64,000 bases of DNA. It comes from Rhodocyclales bacterium. GTDB taxonomy: Bacteria > Pseudomonadota > Gammaproteobacteria > Burkholderiales > Rhodocyclaceae. The position numbers were made by a program, and so were the translations under genes. The DNA lies in assembly GCA_028292485.1 (NCBI GenBank), contig JAQGMG010000035.1, positions 1 through 64,000 on the forward strand, written 5' to 3'. This document shows positions 56,214 through 64,000 of the stretch, piece by piece (position 1 is the first letter of the stretch; each line of letters starts with the position of its first letter). The notes under the pieces were generated by a model. That model worked only from the letters and a program-made list of their open reading frames with translations, searched no databases and had not been told where the DNA came from.

Positions 56214-58882
56214 ACGCGCCACAAACGATCTACCTGAAGGACTACGCGCCACCGGCATATCTCGTCGACACGGTCGATCTGGATATCTCGATCAACGAAG
56301 GCTTCGCACGCGTCAGCGCACGCCTCGCGATGCGCCGCAACCCGGCTGGTACGGGCGGCGCGCTGCTGCTCGATGGTGAAGAGCTGCAACTCGAAGCATT
56401 GCGCATCGACAGCCGCGCCTTGACCACCAGCGAATATGCCTATGCAGGCGACAAGCTCAGCATCGCCAGCGTGCCCGAGTCTTTCATTCTCGAAAGCGTG
56501 GTACGCATCGAACCGGATCGCAACACGCAGCTCTCCGGCCTGTATCGCTCCAAGGATGGCTATTTCACGCAATGCGAAGCGCAGGGTTTCCGTCGCATCA
56601 CGTTCTACCCGGACCGGCCAGACGTGATGGCACGCTTCACATGCGTTCTGCATGCCGACAAGGCGAAGTTTCCCGTGCTGCTGTCCAACGGCAATCCTGT
56701 CTCCGCAGGTGACGATGAAGATGGGCGCCACTGGGCCTTATGGTCTGATCCTTATCCCAAGCCAGCCTACCTTTTCGCGTGTGTCGCGGCGAAACTCGAA
56801 ATGCTTGAGGATCATTACGTCACGACATCAGGCCGCCGCGTGCGTTGCGCGGTGTATGTCGAACCCGGCAAGCTCGACCAGTGCGCGCATGCGGTTGCCG
56901 CACTGAAGCTGTCGATGAAATGGGACGAAGATGTCTTCGGCCTGGAGATGGATCTCGATCACTACATGATCGTCGCGGTCGGCGACTTCAACATGGGCGC
57001 GATGGAGAACAAGGGTCTCAATATCTTCAATACCAAGTACGTGCTGGCACGCCCCGACACCGCCACCGACACGGACTACCAGAACATCGACCGTGTCGTC
57101 GCACACGAGTACTTCCACAACTGGACCGGCAATCGCGTCACTTGCCGTGACTGGTTCCAGTTGTCGCTAAAGGAAGGCCTCACGGTTTTTCGCGACCAGA
57201 ATTTCGGCATGGACGTGCACTCCGCGGGTGTCACGCGCATCCAGGAAGTGCGCACGCTGCGTGCGGCGCAATTCCCCGAAGATGCAGGCCCGATGGCGCA
57301 CCCGATCCGCCCGGCCAGCTATGCCGAGATCAACAATTTCTACACCGCGACGGTGTATGAAAAAGGGGCGGAGGTGATCCGCATGATCCACACCCTGATC
57401 GGCAAGGAGGCCTTCCGCAAGGGCATGGATCTTTACTTCGAACGCCATGACGGGCAGGCCGTCACCTGCGAGGATTTCGTTGCCGCCATGCAGGATGCGT
57501 CGGGCCTGAACCTCGACCAGTTCCAGCGCTGGTACAACCAGGCGGGCACGCCGCGCCTCGTCGTGCGTGACAGTTTCGATGCGGCAACCAGACGATACAC
57601 CCTGGATGTGGAGCAGCAGTACCCGGCCACCCCCTATGAGAAAAGCATGCGAACTGGCGGCAAGTCCTTACCGCGTGGCGCATATCATTTGCCATTGGTG
57701 CTTGGCTTGCTCGACGCAGAGGGACGCGAACTGCCGCTGCGTCTGGCAGGTGAAGACACCGCGCAAGGAACACAGCGCACGCTGCAGCTGCGTGAGAACC
57801 ATCAGCGCTATGTGTTCGAGGACGTGGACGCAACACCGGTGCCATCGCTGCTACGCGGTTTTTCAGCGCCGGTCGTGCTCGATTATCCGTATTCGGACGC
57901 AGCCCTCACTCACCTCATGGCTTTCGACAGCGATGCAGTCAATCGCTGGGAAGCGGGGCAGCGACTTTCCACCGGCATATTGCTCAAAGGTATTTCGCTA
58001 AATGCCGAGAGTCGCGCGGCAGAGGCGTGGATACCCGAAAATTACACGCAAGCCATCGGCCACCTGCTGGCGTCTGCATTCACTGCGAACGGCGACCCTG
58101 CACTGGTGGCCGAAGCGCTGGCGCTGCCTTCTGAAACCTACCTTGCCGAGCAGATGGAAGTCGTTGATCCCGATGCCATCCACGCTGCGCGTTTGTCTCT
58201 CCGCCAGCATCTGGCACGCACGCTACGCGAGCCACTGACCGGTACTTATGAGCGATTGAAGATCGACGAGCCTTATTCACCGGACAACGCGCAGGCTGGC
58301 AAACGCGCCCTGCGCAATATCTGCCTGTCCTATCTCGCCGAGCTCGACGATCCGGCATCGCACGCAATAGTTCTCGCCCATTACGAGCACGCCGCCAATA
58401 TGACCGACACGATGGCAGCCTTGTCTGCGCTGGCCAACCTCGACATCCCCGCGCGGCACACCGTGCTCGATGCGTTCTATGCCAAATGGAAGAACGAAGC
58501 GCTCGTTGTCGACAAATGGCTGCAGGTGCAATCCACCTCACGCCTGTCCGCCACCGGTAGCGATGTGCGCGCCCTGATGGCGCACGAGGCTTTCGATATC
58601 CGCAACCCCAACAAGGTGTATTCGCTGGTGCGTGCCTTTTGCGCCGCCAATCCCAAGCATTTCCATGCCGCTGACGGCAGCGGCTACAAGCTGGCGGCCG
58701 ACGTGGTACTGCAGCTTGACTCGCTGAACCCGCAGGTCGCGTCGCGCATCGCTCGTTGCTTTGATCGCTGGAAGAAATTCGATGCGGCGCGCCAAGGCAA
58801 GGCACGTATCCAGCTTGAGCGTATCCGCGCACAGCCTGGCCTGTCGAGCGACGTGGCCGAAGTCGTAAGCAAGGCACTCTAG
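56210..58882 (+). CDS. pepN: aminopeptidase N
   Basis: The 890-aa M1 metallopeptidase removes N-terminal residues from peptides. The GAMEN motif ([13 protein letters not shown]) and the zinc site [20 protein letters not shown] with the Glu in SLKEGLTVF are present, then the long C-terminal helical domain. The length matches E. coli PepN. The start overlaps trhO by 4 bases (ATGA). Confidence 0.96.
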   Translation: MNAPQTIYLKDYAPPAYLVDTVDLDISINEGFARVSARLAMRRNPAGTGGALLLDGEELQLEALRIDSRALTTSEYAYAGDKLSIASVPESFILESVVRIEPDRNTQLSGLYRSKDGYFTQCEAQGFRRITFYPDRPDVMARFTCVLHADKAKFPVLLSNGNPVSAGDDEDGRHWALWSDPYPKPAYLFACVAAKLEMLEDHYVTTSGRRVRCAVYVEPGKLDQCAHAVAALKLSMKWDEDVFGLEMDLDHYMIVAVGDFNMGAMENKGLNIFNTKYVLARPDTATDTDYQNIDRVVAHEYFHNWTGNRVTCRDWFQLSLKEGLTVFRDQNFGMDVHSAGVTRIQEVRTLRAAQFPEDAGPMAHPIRPASYAEINNFYTATVYEKGAEVIRMIHTLIGKEAFRKGMDLYFERHDGQAVTCEDFVAAMQDASGLNLDQFQRWYNQAGTPRLVVRDSFDAATRRYTLDVEQQYPATPYEKSMRTGGKSLPRGAYHLPLVLGLLDAEGRELPLRLAGEDTAQGTQRTLQLRENHQRYVFEDVDATPVPSLLRGFSAPVVLDYPYSDAALTHLMAFDSDAVNRWEAGQRLSTGILLKGISLNAESRAAEAWIPENYTQAIGHLLASAFTANGDPALVAEALALPSETYLAEQMEVVDPDAIHAARLSLRQHLARTLREPLTGTYERLKIDEPYSPDNAQAGKRALRNICLSYLAELDDPASHAIVLAHYEHAANMTDTMAALSALANLDIPARHTVLDAFYAKWKNEALVVDKWLQVQSTSRLSATGSDVRALMAHEAFDIRNPNKVYSLVRAFCAANPKHFHAADGSGYKLAADVVLQLDSLNPQVASRIARCFDRWKKFDAARQGKARIQLERIRAQPGLSSDVAEVVSKAL

Positions 58883-58990
58883 GGTCGACATTGTCCCGTC
58901 TTCTGCAATGGTGATTTGCGCGAACACGGTGAGATTAATTGTTGCCGTGCGCTATCGTCGCGGTATCAAGATCTTTCAGGAGCACCTTGC

Positions 58991-59596
58991 ATGAACACGC
59001 CTGACAACCAGAGTGCAGAGATCGCCCCGGCACTCGACCTGGCATTTCGCAACGCCCGCACGTTCAATCGCTTCACCGACAAGCCGGTGCCGGATGAAAC
59101 GCTGCGCGCGATTCGCGAACTCATGAAATGGGGACCGACGTCATTGAATAGTCAGGCCGCACGCTTCGTATTCCTGAAGTCGAAGGAATCGCGCGAGCGT
59201 TTGCGCCCGGCATTGTCGGCAGGCAACCTCGAAAAAACCATGGCCGCGCCGGTAACCGTCATCGCTGCCATCGACACCCGTTTCTACGAACATCTCGCCA
59301 CGCAGTTCCCGACGTACGACGCGCGCCCGATGTTTGAAGCCAAACCTGCGATTGCCGAGAGAACCGCTTTCCGGGATGCAACGCTGCAAGGCGCTTACTT
59401 CATGATCGCGGCGCGTCTGCTCGGACTGGATTGCGGCCCGATGGCGGGCTTCGATGCCGACAAGGTCAATGCAGAATTCTTTGCCGATGGTCGCTGGCGA
59501 GCCAACTTTCTCATCAATCTCGGCTATGGAGACCCGGCAGGAAATCACCCGCGTGGGCCACGCCTCGCGTTCGACGAAGTGGCACAGATTCTTTGA
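58991..59596 (+). CDS. nitroreductase family protein, RutE-like
   Basis: The 201-aa flavoprotein has the RutE/HadB/malonic-semialdehyde-reductase type sequence: FRNARTFNRFTDKPVPDETLRAI, MKWGPTSLNSQAARFVF and GLDCGPMAGFDADKVNAEFF. Family members reduce malonic semialdehyde or nitro compounds with NAD(P)H and FMN. No rut genes are nearby, so the substrate is open. The start follows an AGGAGCA site. Confidence 0.85.
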   Translation: MNTPDNQSAEIAPALDLAFRNARTFNRFTDKPVPDETLRAIRELMKWGPTSLNSQAARFVFLKSKESRERLRPALSAGNLEKTMAAPVTVIAAIDTRFYEHLATQFPTYDARPMFEAKPAIAERTAFRDATLQGAYFMIAARLLGLDCGPMAGFDADKVNAEFFADGRWRANFLINLGYGDPAGNHPRGPRLAFDEVAQIL

Positions 59597-59775
59597 TCGT
59601 ACCCGATGGAAAATGGCTGCAGAACCGCCGGGCGGCGCTCATCGGGCGGTCGATCGGATCTGCCTGCAAGCGTAAGAATAATCACGCAAACAAGGGTTCT
59701 TCCTGATGGGCAGCCGCCCGACTGCCGCGTAGTCTGCCAGCATCGCAATAACATTTGCTCTTGGCATATTTTCAC

Positions 59776-60039
59776 GTGGCTATCGACCTCGCTTTCATCC
59801 CCTGCAAGACCGAATCAGGCACTGCCGAGATCCGCACGCGCGCGCTCAAGCTTGAGTCGCGTCTGCGCCTCTTGCTGATCCAGATCGATGGACGCAAACG
59901 CATCGCCGATCTGCTGGCAATCGTCGGTGACTCGACAAACGACACAGTGATCGAAGACCTGCGCAAACTGCGCGAGCTCGGGCTGATCGGTTGGGACGAT
60001 TCGCTGGCCAGCCAGCGGAAATCTTCAGCTACCCAGTAG
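59776..60039 (+). CDS. small winged-helix-like protein
   Basis: The predicted 87-aa soluble protein (start GTG; a TTG 21 bases upstream is possible) contains ALKLESRLRLLLIQIDGRKRIADLLAIVG and DLRKLRELGLIGWDD. This alternation of helices and the final leucine-rich part resemble a short winged-helix DNA-binding domain. No family is recognised. It overlaps the end of the convergent LON-like gene by 15 bases. Coding status is likely but unproven. Confidence 0.55.
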   Translation: MAIDLAFIPCKTESGTAEIRTRALKLESRLRLLLIQIDGRKRIADLLAIVGDSTNDTVIEDLRKLRELGLIGWDDSLASQRKSSATQ

Positions 60040-60687
60040 CTTGTGATCGCTGAGATACTGGAAAATAATCGATAACCGCAGTAAAGGGTCTTCCAGTTCC
60101 AGCAGCTTCAACCGCGCCAGCGGCGGGATCGGCAGTATTTCCGTGAAACGGTGCCCTACCCAGTTCGCATCGTCGAAAGCATAAGGCTGGGCAATCACTT
60201 CCGGGCCCTTGTCAGCAGCCGCCAACTGCAGCAACGCCTGCATGCTGGCATACTCCGCGGGCACACCAACATCGACTTCCGATAGCCAGTCTACGCGTGC
60301 CTCTACCGTATTTTTCTCGGTCACCACATAGTCGGCAATACGAAAGCGGCGGCGGCCCGACACCGTGATGGCCAGCAGCCCCTGCTGCTGCATGTCCCAA
60401 TCGACCAGATGCGCTTCGACTCCGACGAGGTGCGGCTCGGCCGCCTCGCCGACTTCGTTGCCACGCTTGATCAGGCAGATACCGAAAGGGCGATCGCCCT
60501 GCATGCAACTCGCAATCATGTCCATATAGCGCGCTTCGAAAATGCGCAGCTTCATGCGCCCGTGCGGCAACAACACGTTGCCCAACGGGAAGATGGGTAA
60601 ATGCGTTGGCAAGTGCGCTGGCGCTGTTTCCTGGCCGTCTTCCGTGGCGGGACGAGGGCGGGAATCTTCTGTCTGGGGTTTACGCAT
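60025..60687 (-). CDS. LON substrate-binding domain protein
   Basis: The 220-aa protein is an isolated LON N-terminal (PUA-like) domain: LPIFPLGNVLLPHGRMKLRIFEARYMDMI and a FGICLIKRG strand, then a helical tail. It lacks ATPase and protease domains. Such stand-alone proteins are common in Betaproteobacteria and of unknown function. An earlier TTG is possible. It is divergent from the MidA-like gene. Confidence 0.9.
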   Translation of the reverse strand: MRKPQTEDSRPRPATEDGQETAPAHLPTHLPIFPLGNVLLPHGRMKLRIFEARYMDMIASCMQGDRPFGICLIKRGNEVGEAAEPHLVGVEAHLVDWDMQQQGLLAITVSGRRRFRIADYVVTEKNTVEARVDWLSEVDVGVPAEYASMQALLQLAAADKGPEVIAQPYAFDDANWVGHRFTEILPIPPLARLKLLELEDPLLRLSIIFQYLSDHKLLGS

Positions 60688-60762
60688 ATACGGCAAAGAG
60701 AGCTGGTTGCAGGCTGAATTGTACCCGCCGAGGCCACATGCCCGCCGCTACAATCGACCACC

Positions 60763-61929
60763 ATGAAGGAACTCAACCAACTCCCGATGCCCGGCCCGGA
60801 TGCGCTGGCACATTCGAACGCCATGCTGCAGCGGCTACGTGACGAAATCGAGGCGGCCGGCGGCTGGATCAGCTTTGCGCGCTACATGGAGCTGGCGCTG
60901 TACACGCCCGGCCTCGGCTATTACAGCGGCGGCTCACGCAAGTTCGGGGAAGACGGCGACTTCATCACCGCGCCAGAGATATCACCCCTGTTCGGCCAGG
61001 CTCTGGCAGTACAGGTCGCGCAGATCATGCGCCTGTCAGCAAGGCACGTGATTGAAGTGGGCGCGGGCACTGGCGCGCTGGCAGCCGACCTGCTCCTGGC
61101 ACTGGAGGCGAGTGACAGATTGCCGGATCACTACGATGTGCTTGAACTATCTGGCGAGCTGCGCCAGCGTCAGGCGCAGACGCTGCAGGCACGCGCGCCG
61201 CACTTGCTCGAACGGGTGCGCTGGCTCGATGCGCTGCCAGGCACTTTCGAAGGCTGTGTCATCGCCAATGAAGTGCTCGACGTCATGCCGGTGCACTGCC
61301 TGGCATGGCGCGATGGCGTGTGCATGGAACGCGGTGTTAGCCTGGAGGCGGATCAACCAGCCTGGGCAGAGCGGCCGCTAGAGACCCATCTGCAAGCGGC
61401 TGCCCAGACCTTGCCTGTCGCCGGGCAGGTCAGTGAATATGTCAGTGAAATATGTCTGACATCGCGTGCCTGGATCGGTGAATGGGCGCGCAGCCTGCAG
61501 CGCGGCGCCTTGCTGCTGATCGACTACGGCTACCCTGCCGCCGAGTACTACTTGCCCACGCGAAGCAGCGGCACCTTGCAGTGCTATTACCGGCATCGCG
61601 CGCATACGGAGTTTTTCATCTGGCCGGGGCTCAACGACATTACCGCCTTCGTCGATTTCTCGGCGACGGCAGAAGCCGCCTTTGATGCCGGCCTGGATGT
61701 GCTCGGCTATACCAACCAGACCAGCTTCTTGATCAATTGTGGCGTTCTGCAATTGCTTGAGGGCCGCGGCCGCTCGGACAGTGCCGAGTATCTACGCGCT
61801 GCACGGGCATTGCAAAGGCTCGTCGGCCCTCACGAAATGGGCGAGTTGTTCAAGGTAATGGCGCTGGGGAGGGAGATCGGTGAACCGCTGCTGGGCTTCG
61901 CGCGGGGAGACCGGACGCATGCGCTGTGA
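60763..61929 (+). CDS. SAM-dependent methyltransferase, MidA/NDUFAF7 family
   Basis: The 388-aa protein fits the MidA family: FARYMELALYTPGLGYYSGGSRKFGEDGDFITAPEISPLFGQAL, then the SAM loop VIEVGAGTGALAADLLL and VIANEVLDVMPVH. In mitochondria the relative methylates an arginine in complex I. The bacterial target is not known. A perfect 14-bp stem lies 15 bases after the stop. Confidence 0.9.
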   Translation: MKELNQLPMPGPDALAHSNAMLQRLRDEIEAAGGWISFARYMELALYTPGLGYYSGGSRKFGEDGDFITAPEISPLFGQALAVQVAQIMRLSARHVIEVGAGTGALAADLLLALEASDRLPDHYDVLELSGELRQRQAQTLQARAPHLLERVRWLDALPGTFEGCVIANEVLDVMPVHCLAWRDGVCMERGVSLEADQPAWAERPLETHLQAAAQTLPVAGQVSEYVSEICLTSRAWIGEWARSLQRGALLLIDYGYPAAEYYLPTRSSGTLQCYYRHRAHTEFFIWPGLNDITAFVDFSATAEAAFDAGLDVLGYTNQTSFLINCGVLQLLEGRGRSDSAEYLRAARALQRLVGPHEMGELFKVMALGREIGEPLLGFARGDRTHAL

Positions 61930-61944
61930 GCTGCATGCGGTAGG

Positions 61945-61974
61945 GTGCTCAAGTGCGGAGCCGCACTTGAGCAC
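61945..61974. terminator. perfect hairpin after the MidA-like gene
   Basis: GTGCTCAAGTGCGG and CCGCACTTGAGCAC pair without mismatch around two bases. It lies between convergent genes. There is no T-run, so it may be a terminator helper or a binding site. Confidence 0.55.
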
Positions 61975-61983
61975 GATAAAGAT

Positions 61984-62193
61984 TCATTCTTGCGAGCTGT
62001 ACAGTCGCGACATGAAGCTATCGATGTCGGTCAGCAGCATTGTTCGCGGCGCGCTGGCCTCGCTCGCACAGACCGATTGCAAGCCCAGTGCCAGGGCCGG
62101 CTGCGGCAACCAGTTCGCGTTCAACACTTCTTCGCCGTAACGCTCGGTATCGGTGGGGGGTGTGCCTGATGTCATGTCCATGATGGTCACCAT
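61984..62193 (-). CDS. small hypothetical protein
   Basis: The 69-aa protein (MVTIMDMTSGTPPTDTERYGEEV...) is not assigned to a family, but this kind of small acidic protein with YGEEVL...W and a C-terminal FMSRLY is seen in related bacteria from memory. The start was taken where the sequence stops looking like a longer frame from 62403. No signal peptide. Confidence is moderate. Confidence 0.5.
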   Translation of the reverse strand: MVTIMDMTSGTPPTDTERYGEEVLNANWLPQPALALGLQSVCASEASAPRTMLLTDIDSFMSRLYSSQE

Positions 62194-62433
62194 TTTGCGA
62201 ACTCCGGTTGGTGCGAGCAGCTCTTGATCTGAATCAATTGCCCACACCTCTATAACGAACCAAATCGTCAAAGGTTGAAAGAGAAATGTGTGCCGGGATG
62301 CAAAATGCGTCACGGCCACGCAGCACGCAAATAATTGCATGCTGGCGGCGTGCTTCGAGGGACGGAGAAGTGTGAAAAAGCGTGGCGAATCGCCACTTGT
62401 CACAGGCCCGGAATCAGGCGGTACGCGACAGTA

Positions 62434-63081
62434 TCAGGGCGCAGTGCTGCGCGGACGAGGCGACGCCTGGGTAAGCTCGATGAAGCGATTGCGGTCGGCT
62501 TCGAAGCGCGCACGCGTGAGGTCGATATCGCGTTGCTTGCTATCGATGATGGAGCGTGCAGCCGCCAGCTCGGATGCATTCGTCATGAGATCATCAACCA
62601 CGTCGCGCGGAATTGCGCCGTTTGTCGGCTTGAGCTTTTCAAGCTTGGCACGCGCCGCGAGCAGGTCCGTCTCCTGTGCCTTGGCGCGCTTCAGGTCCAC
62701 GGTGATTTGCGCGATTTCACGCTCGCCGCGCGCATCGATTTCTTCGACCGACGCATAGCTGTCGACCAGTACGCGATCACGGCGTTTCGCTTCGGCTTCC
62801 TTGATCGCCCTGTCGCGCTGCGCCTTGAGCTCGGCATCGCGCCTGGAGCGCTGCTCGGCGGTGAGCGGCGCCTCAATCTCGCGCACGACACGGCCACCTG
62901 GTGTGACTTCGCGATAGGCGCGTTCGTAGCAAACCTGGGGCAGCGTATCGCCACAGGCGCGGTGGCCGTTGCCGTCGGTACAGCAATACGTTCGCGTCTG
63001 GCCGAGCACAAGCGGGCTGGCAAGCGTCAATGCGGCAACGATCAGCAAACGTGTCAGGGTCAAATCAGCGCACTCCGTCAA
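62434..63081 (-). CDS. exported coiled-coil protein with DUF4124-like N-terminus
   Basis: The 215-aa protein has a signal segment (LLIVAALTLASPLVLGQ) and a short Cys-containing region, TYCCTDGNGHRACGDTLP, as in DUF4124 proteins. After that come long charged helices (ELKAQRDRAIKEAEAKRRDR, ITVDLKRAKAQETDLLAARAKLEKL) that should form a coiled coil in the periplasm. The start is TTG overlapping the pyrE stop (TTGA), so it is probably coupled to pyrE. The function is not known. Confidence 0.7.
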   Translation of the reverse strand: MTECADLTLTRLLIVAALTLASPLVLGQTRTYCCTDGNGHRACGDTLPQVCYERAYREVTPGGRVVREIEAPLTAEQRSRRDAELKAQRDRAIKEAEAKRRDRVLVDSYASVEEIDARGEREIAQITVDLKRAKAQETDLLAARAKLEKLKPTNGAIPRDVVDDLMTNASELAAARSIIDSKQRDIDLTRARFEADRNRFIELTQASPRPRSTAP

Positions 63082-63716
63082 TTAACGCCATAGGTTTCGC
63101 GGTAGCGCTGCACCGCCTCGAGGCTGTCGGCCAGTTCGGGAGCATCCGCCAGAAACTTCATCAGATCTTCAAGTGTTGCAACAGCAATAACCGGCACGCC
63201 GAAATTATCGCGCACCTCCTGCACTGCACTCTTTGCTCCCGTGCCGCGCTCCATGCGGTCCAGAGCAATCACGACGCCAGCAAACTCGGCTCCATTGCCG
63301 CGGATGATTTCGACCGACTCGCGCACGGAAGTCCCGGCAGAAATCACATCGTCCAGCACCAGCACCCGCCCCTTGAGAGGCGCACCAACGACGGTTCCGC
63401 CTTCGCCGTGGTCCTTGGCCTCCTTGCGGTTGAAGCAGAAGGGCAGATTGATACCCTGTGCCGCCAGCTGCATCGCCGTTCCCGCTACAAGCGGTATACC
63501 CTTGTAGGCCGGGCCGAACAAGGTGTCCACTGCGACACCCGACTCGCGGATGGCCTGCGCATAATAGACACACAGTTCGGCAAACGACTGCCCATCATCG
63601 AACAACGCAGAGTTGAAGAAATAAGGTGACAGGCGCCCGGCTTTTGTTTTGAACTCGCCGAAGCGCAAGACGCCCTTGCGCACGGCAAGGGCAAGGAATT
63701 CCTGACTAAAATGCAC
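63078..63716 (-). CDS. pyrE: orotate phosphoribosyltransferase
   Basis: The 212-aa enzyme makes OMP from orotate and PRPP in pyrimidine synthesis. It contains GEFKTKAGRLSPYFFN, FGPAYKGIPL, NRKEAKDHGEGG and the PRPP motif VLVLDDVISAGTS. The GTG start gives the usual length of about 213; the long upstream frame runs into the divergent exonuclease gene and is rejected. It is divergent from the exonuclease III gene by 46 bases and its stop overlaps the next gene. Confidence 0.94.
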   Translation of the reverse strand: MHFSQEFLALAVRKGVLRFGEFKTKAGRLSPYFFNSALFDDGQSFAELCVYYAQAIRESGVAVDTLFGPAYKGIPLVAGTAMQLAAQGINLPFCFNRKEAKDHGEGGTVVGAPLKGRVLVLDDVISAGTSVRESVEIIRGNGAEFAGVVIALDRMERGTGAKSAVQEVRDNFGVPVIAVATLEDLMKFLADAPELADSLEAVQRYRETYGVN

Positions 63717-63762
63717 GATTCGTACCGGATTGTCTGAATTTAACTTCTCAATGGGAAAAGCG

Positions 63763-64000
63763 ATGTTACGCGTCATCACGGCCAACCTCAACGGCATCAG
63801 GTCCGCAGCGACCAAAGGCTTCTTCGAATGGCTCGCCGCGCAGGATGCCGATGTTGTATGTCTGCAGGAAGTCAAGGCGCAGGAAGTCGATATGACATCC
63901 GAGATGCTTAATCCACCAGGATTCACCGGCCATTTCTTCTGCGCCGAGAAACGCGGCTACAGCGGCGTGGCGATCTATTTCCGCCATACGCTGGAGCGCA
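63763..64000 (+). CDS. xth: exodeoxyribonuclease III, N-terminal part (partial)
   Basis: The window ends inside this gene; 79 codons are visible. MLRVITANLNGIRSA, EWLAAQDADVVCLQEVKAQ (catalytic Glu) and GYSGVAIYFR are characteristic of ExoIII/AP endonucleases. The enzyme repairs abasic sites and degrades 3' ends. An ATG 12 bases earlier is also in frame. It is divergent from pyrE. Confidence 0.92.
   Translation, partial: MLRVITANLNGIRSAATKGFFEWLAAQDADVVCLQEVKAQEVDMTSEMLNPPGFTGHFFCAEKRGYSGVAIYFRHTLER

Overview
The window looks like the chromosome of a betaproteobacterium, most likely in or near the Burkholderiales/Rhodocyclales; the genus cannot be fixed from sequence alone. Grounds are the high GC content, the tkt-gap-pgk-pyk-fba order that in many Betaproteobacteria leads on to purC, a PEP-CTERM protein, DctS/DctR-DctPQM, and many palindromic intergenic repeats that fit the 20-bp dRS3 consensus known from Neisseria.

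Layout. (1) 1-14.8 kb is an alginate-use region. It holds the end of an AlgM2-type ABC permease, an AlgQ-like alginate-binding protein with an EF-hand-like calcium loop, a PL15-type exo-oligoalginate lyase, an (alpha/alpha)6 glycosidase, a PF05426 alginate lyase and, further on, a secreted PL7 lyase whose catalytic QxH motif reads QIF. Between them lie N-formylglutamate amidohydrolase, a transglutaminase-like protein, purC, yggX, a MoaD/ThiS-like protein paired with a BNR-repeat protein, and a DUF3455 lipoprotein. (2) 15-24.2 kb is the central carbon cluster tkt-gap-(lipoprotein)-pgk-pyk-fba on the minus strand. The 3' end of fba is present twice, about 85% identical, flanking a lipoprotein gene. 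(3) 24.3-33.2 kb holds an orphan PAS histidine kinase, phosphoribulokinase, and a C4-dicarboxylate TRAP system with its divergent two-component regulator. (4) 33.2-34.7 kb has two exported proteins that share an unrecognised C-terminal domain. (5) 34.9-37.2 kb is a TPP riboswitch and thiC. (6) 37.3-41.5 kb is a restriction-modification island: Dcm-like methylase, two small unknown genes, Vsr and an EcoRII-like nuclease, bordered by a decayed thiC 3' end on one side and a frameshifted Fic fragment on the other. (7) 41.5-64 kb is mostly housekeeping: lemA with two TPM-domain genes, an Hsp70-like protein, HDOD, transglutaminase, DUF1615, HPP-CBS, htpX, a Tat-exported dienelactone hydrolase, trhO-pepN, a nitroreductase, a MidA-like methyltransferase, pyrE and the start of exonuclease III.

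How the genes fit together. Extracellular PL7 action and AlgQ-type import would deliver alginate oligomers to the cytoplasm, where the PL15 and PF05426 enzymes, neither with a visible signal peptide, could finish them. The carbon then enters the glycolytic/pentose cluster. The TRAP system imports C4-dicarboxylates. The main signs of transfer and rearrangement are the duplicated fba tail with its lower-GC cargo, the thiC tail relic beside the R-M island, the Fic relic, and five loci of dRS3-like hairpins, one of them inside the dctP-dctQ gap.
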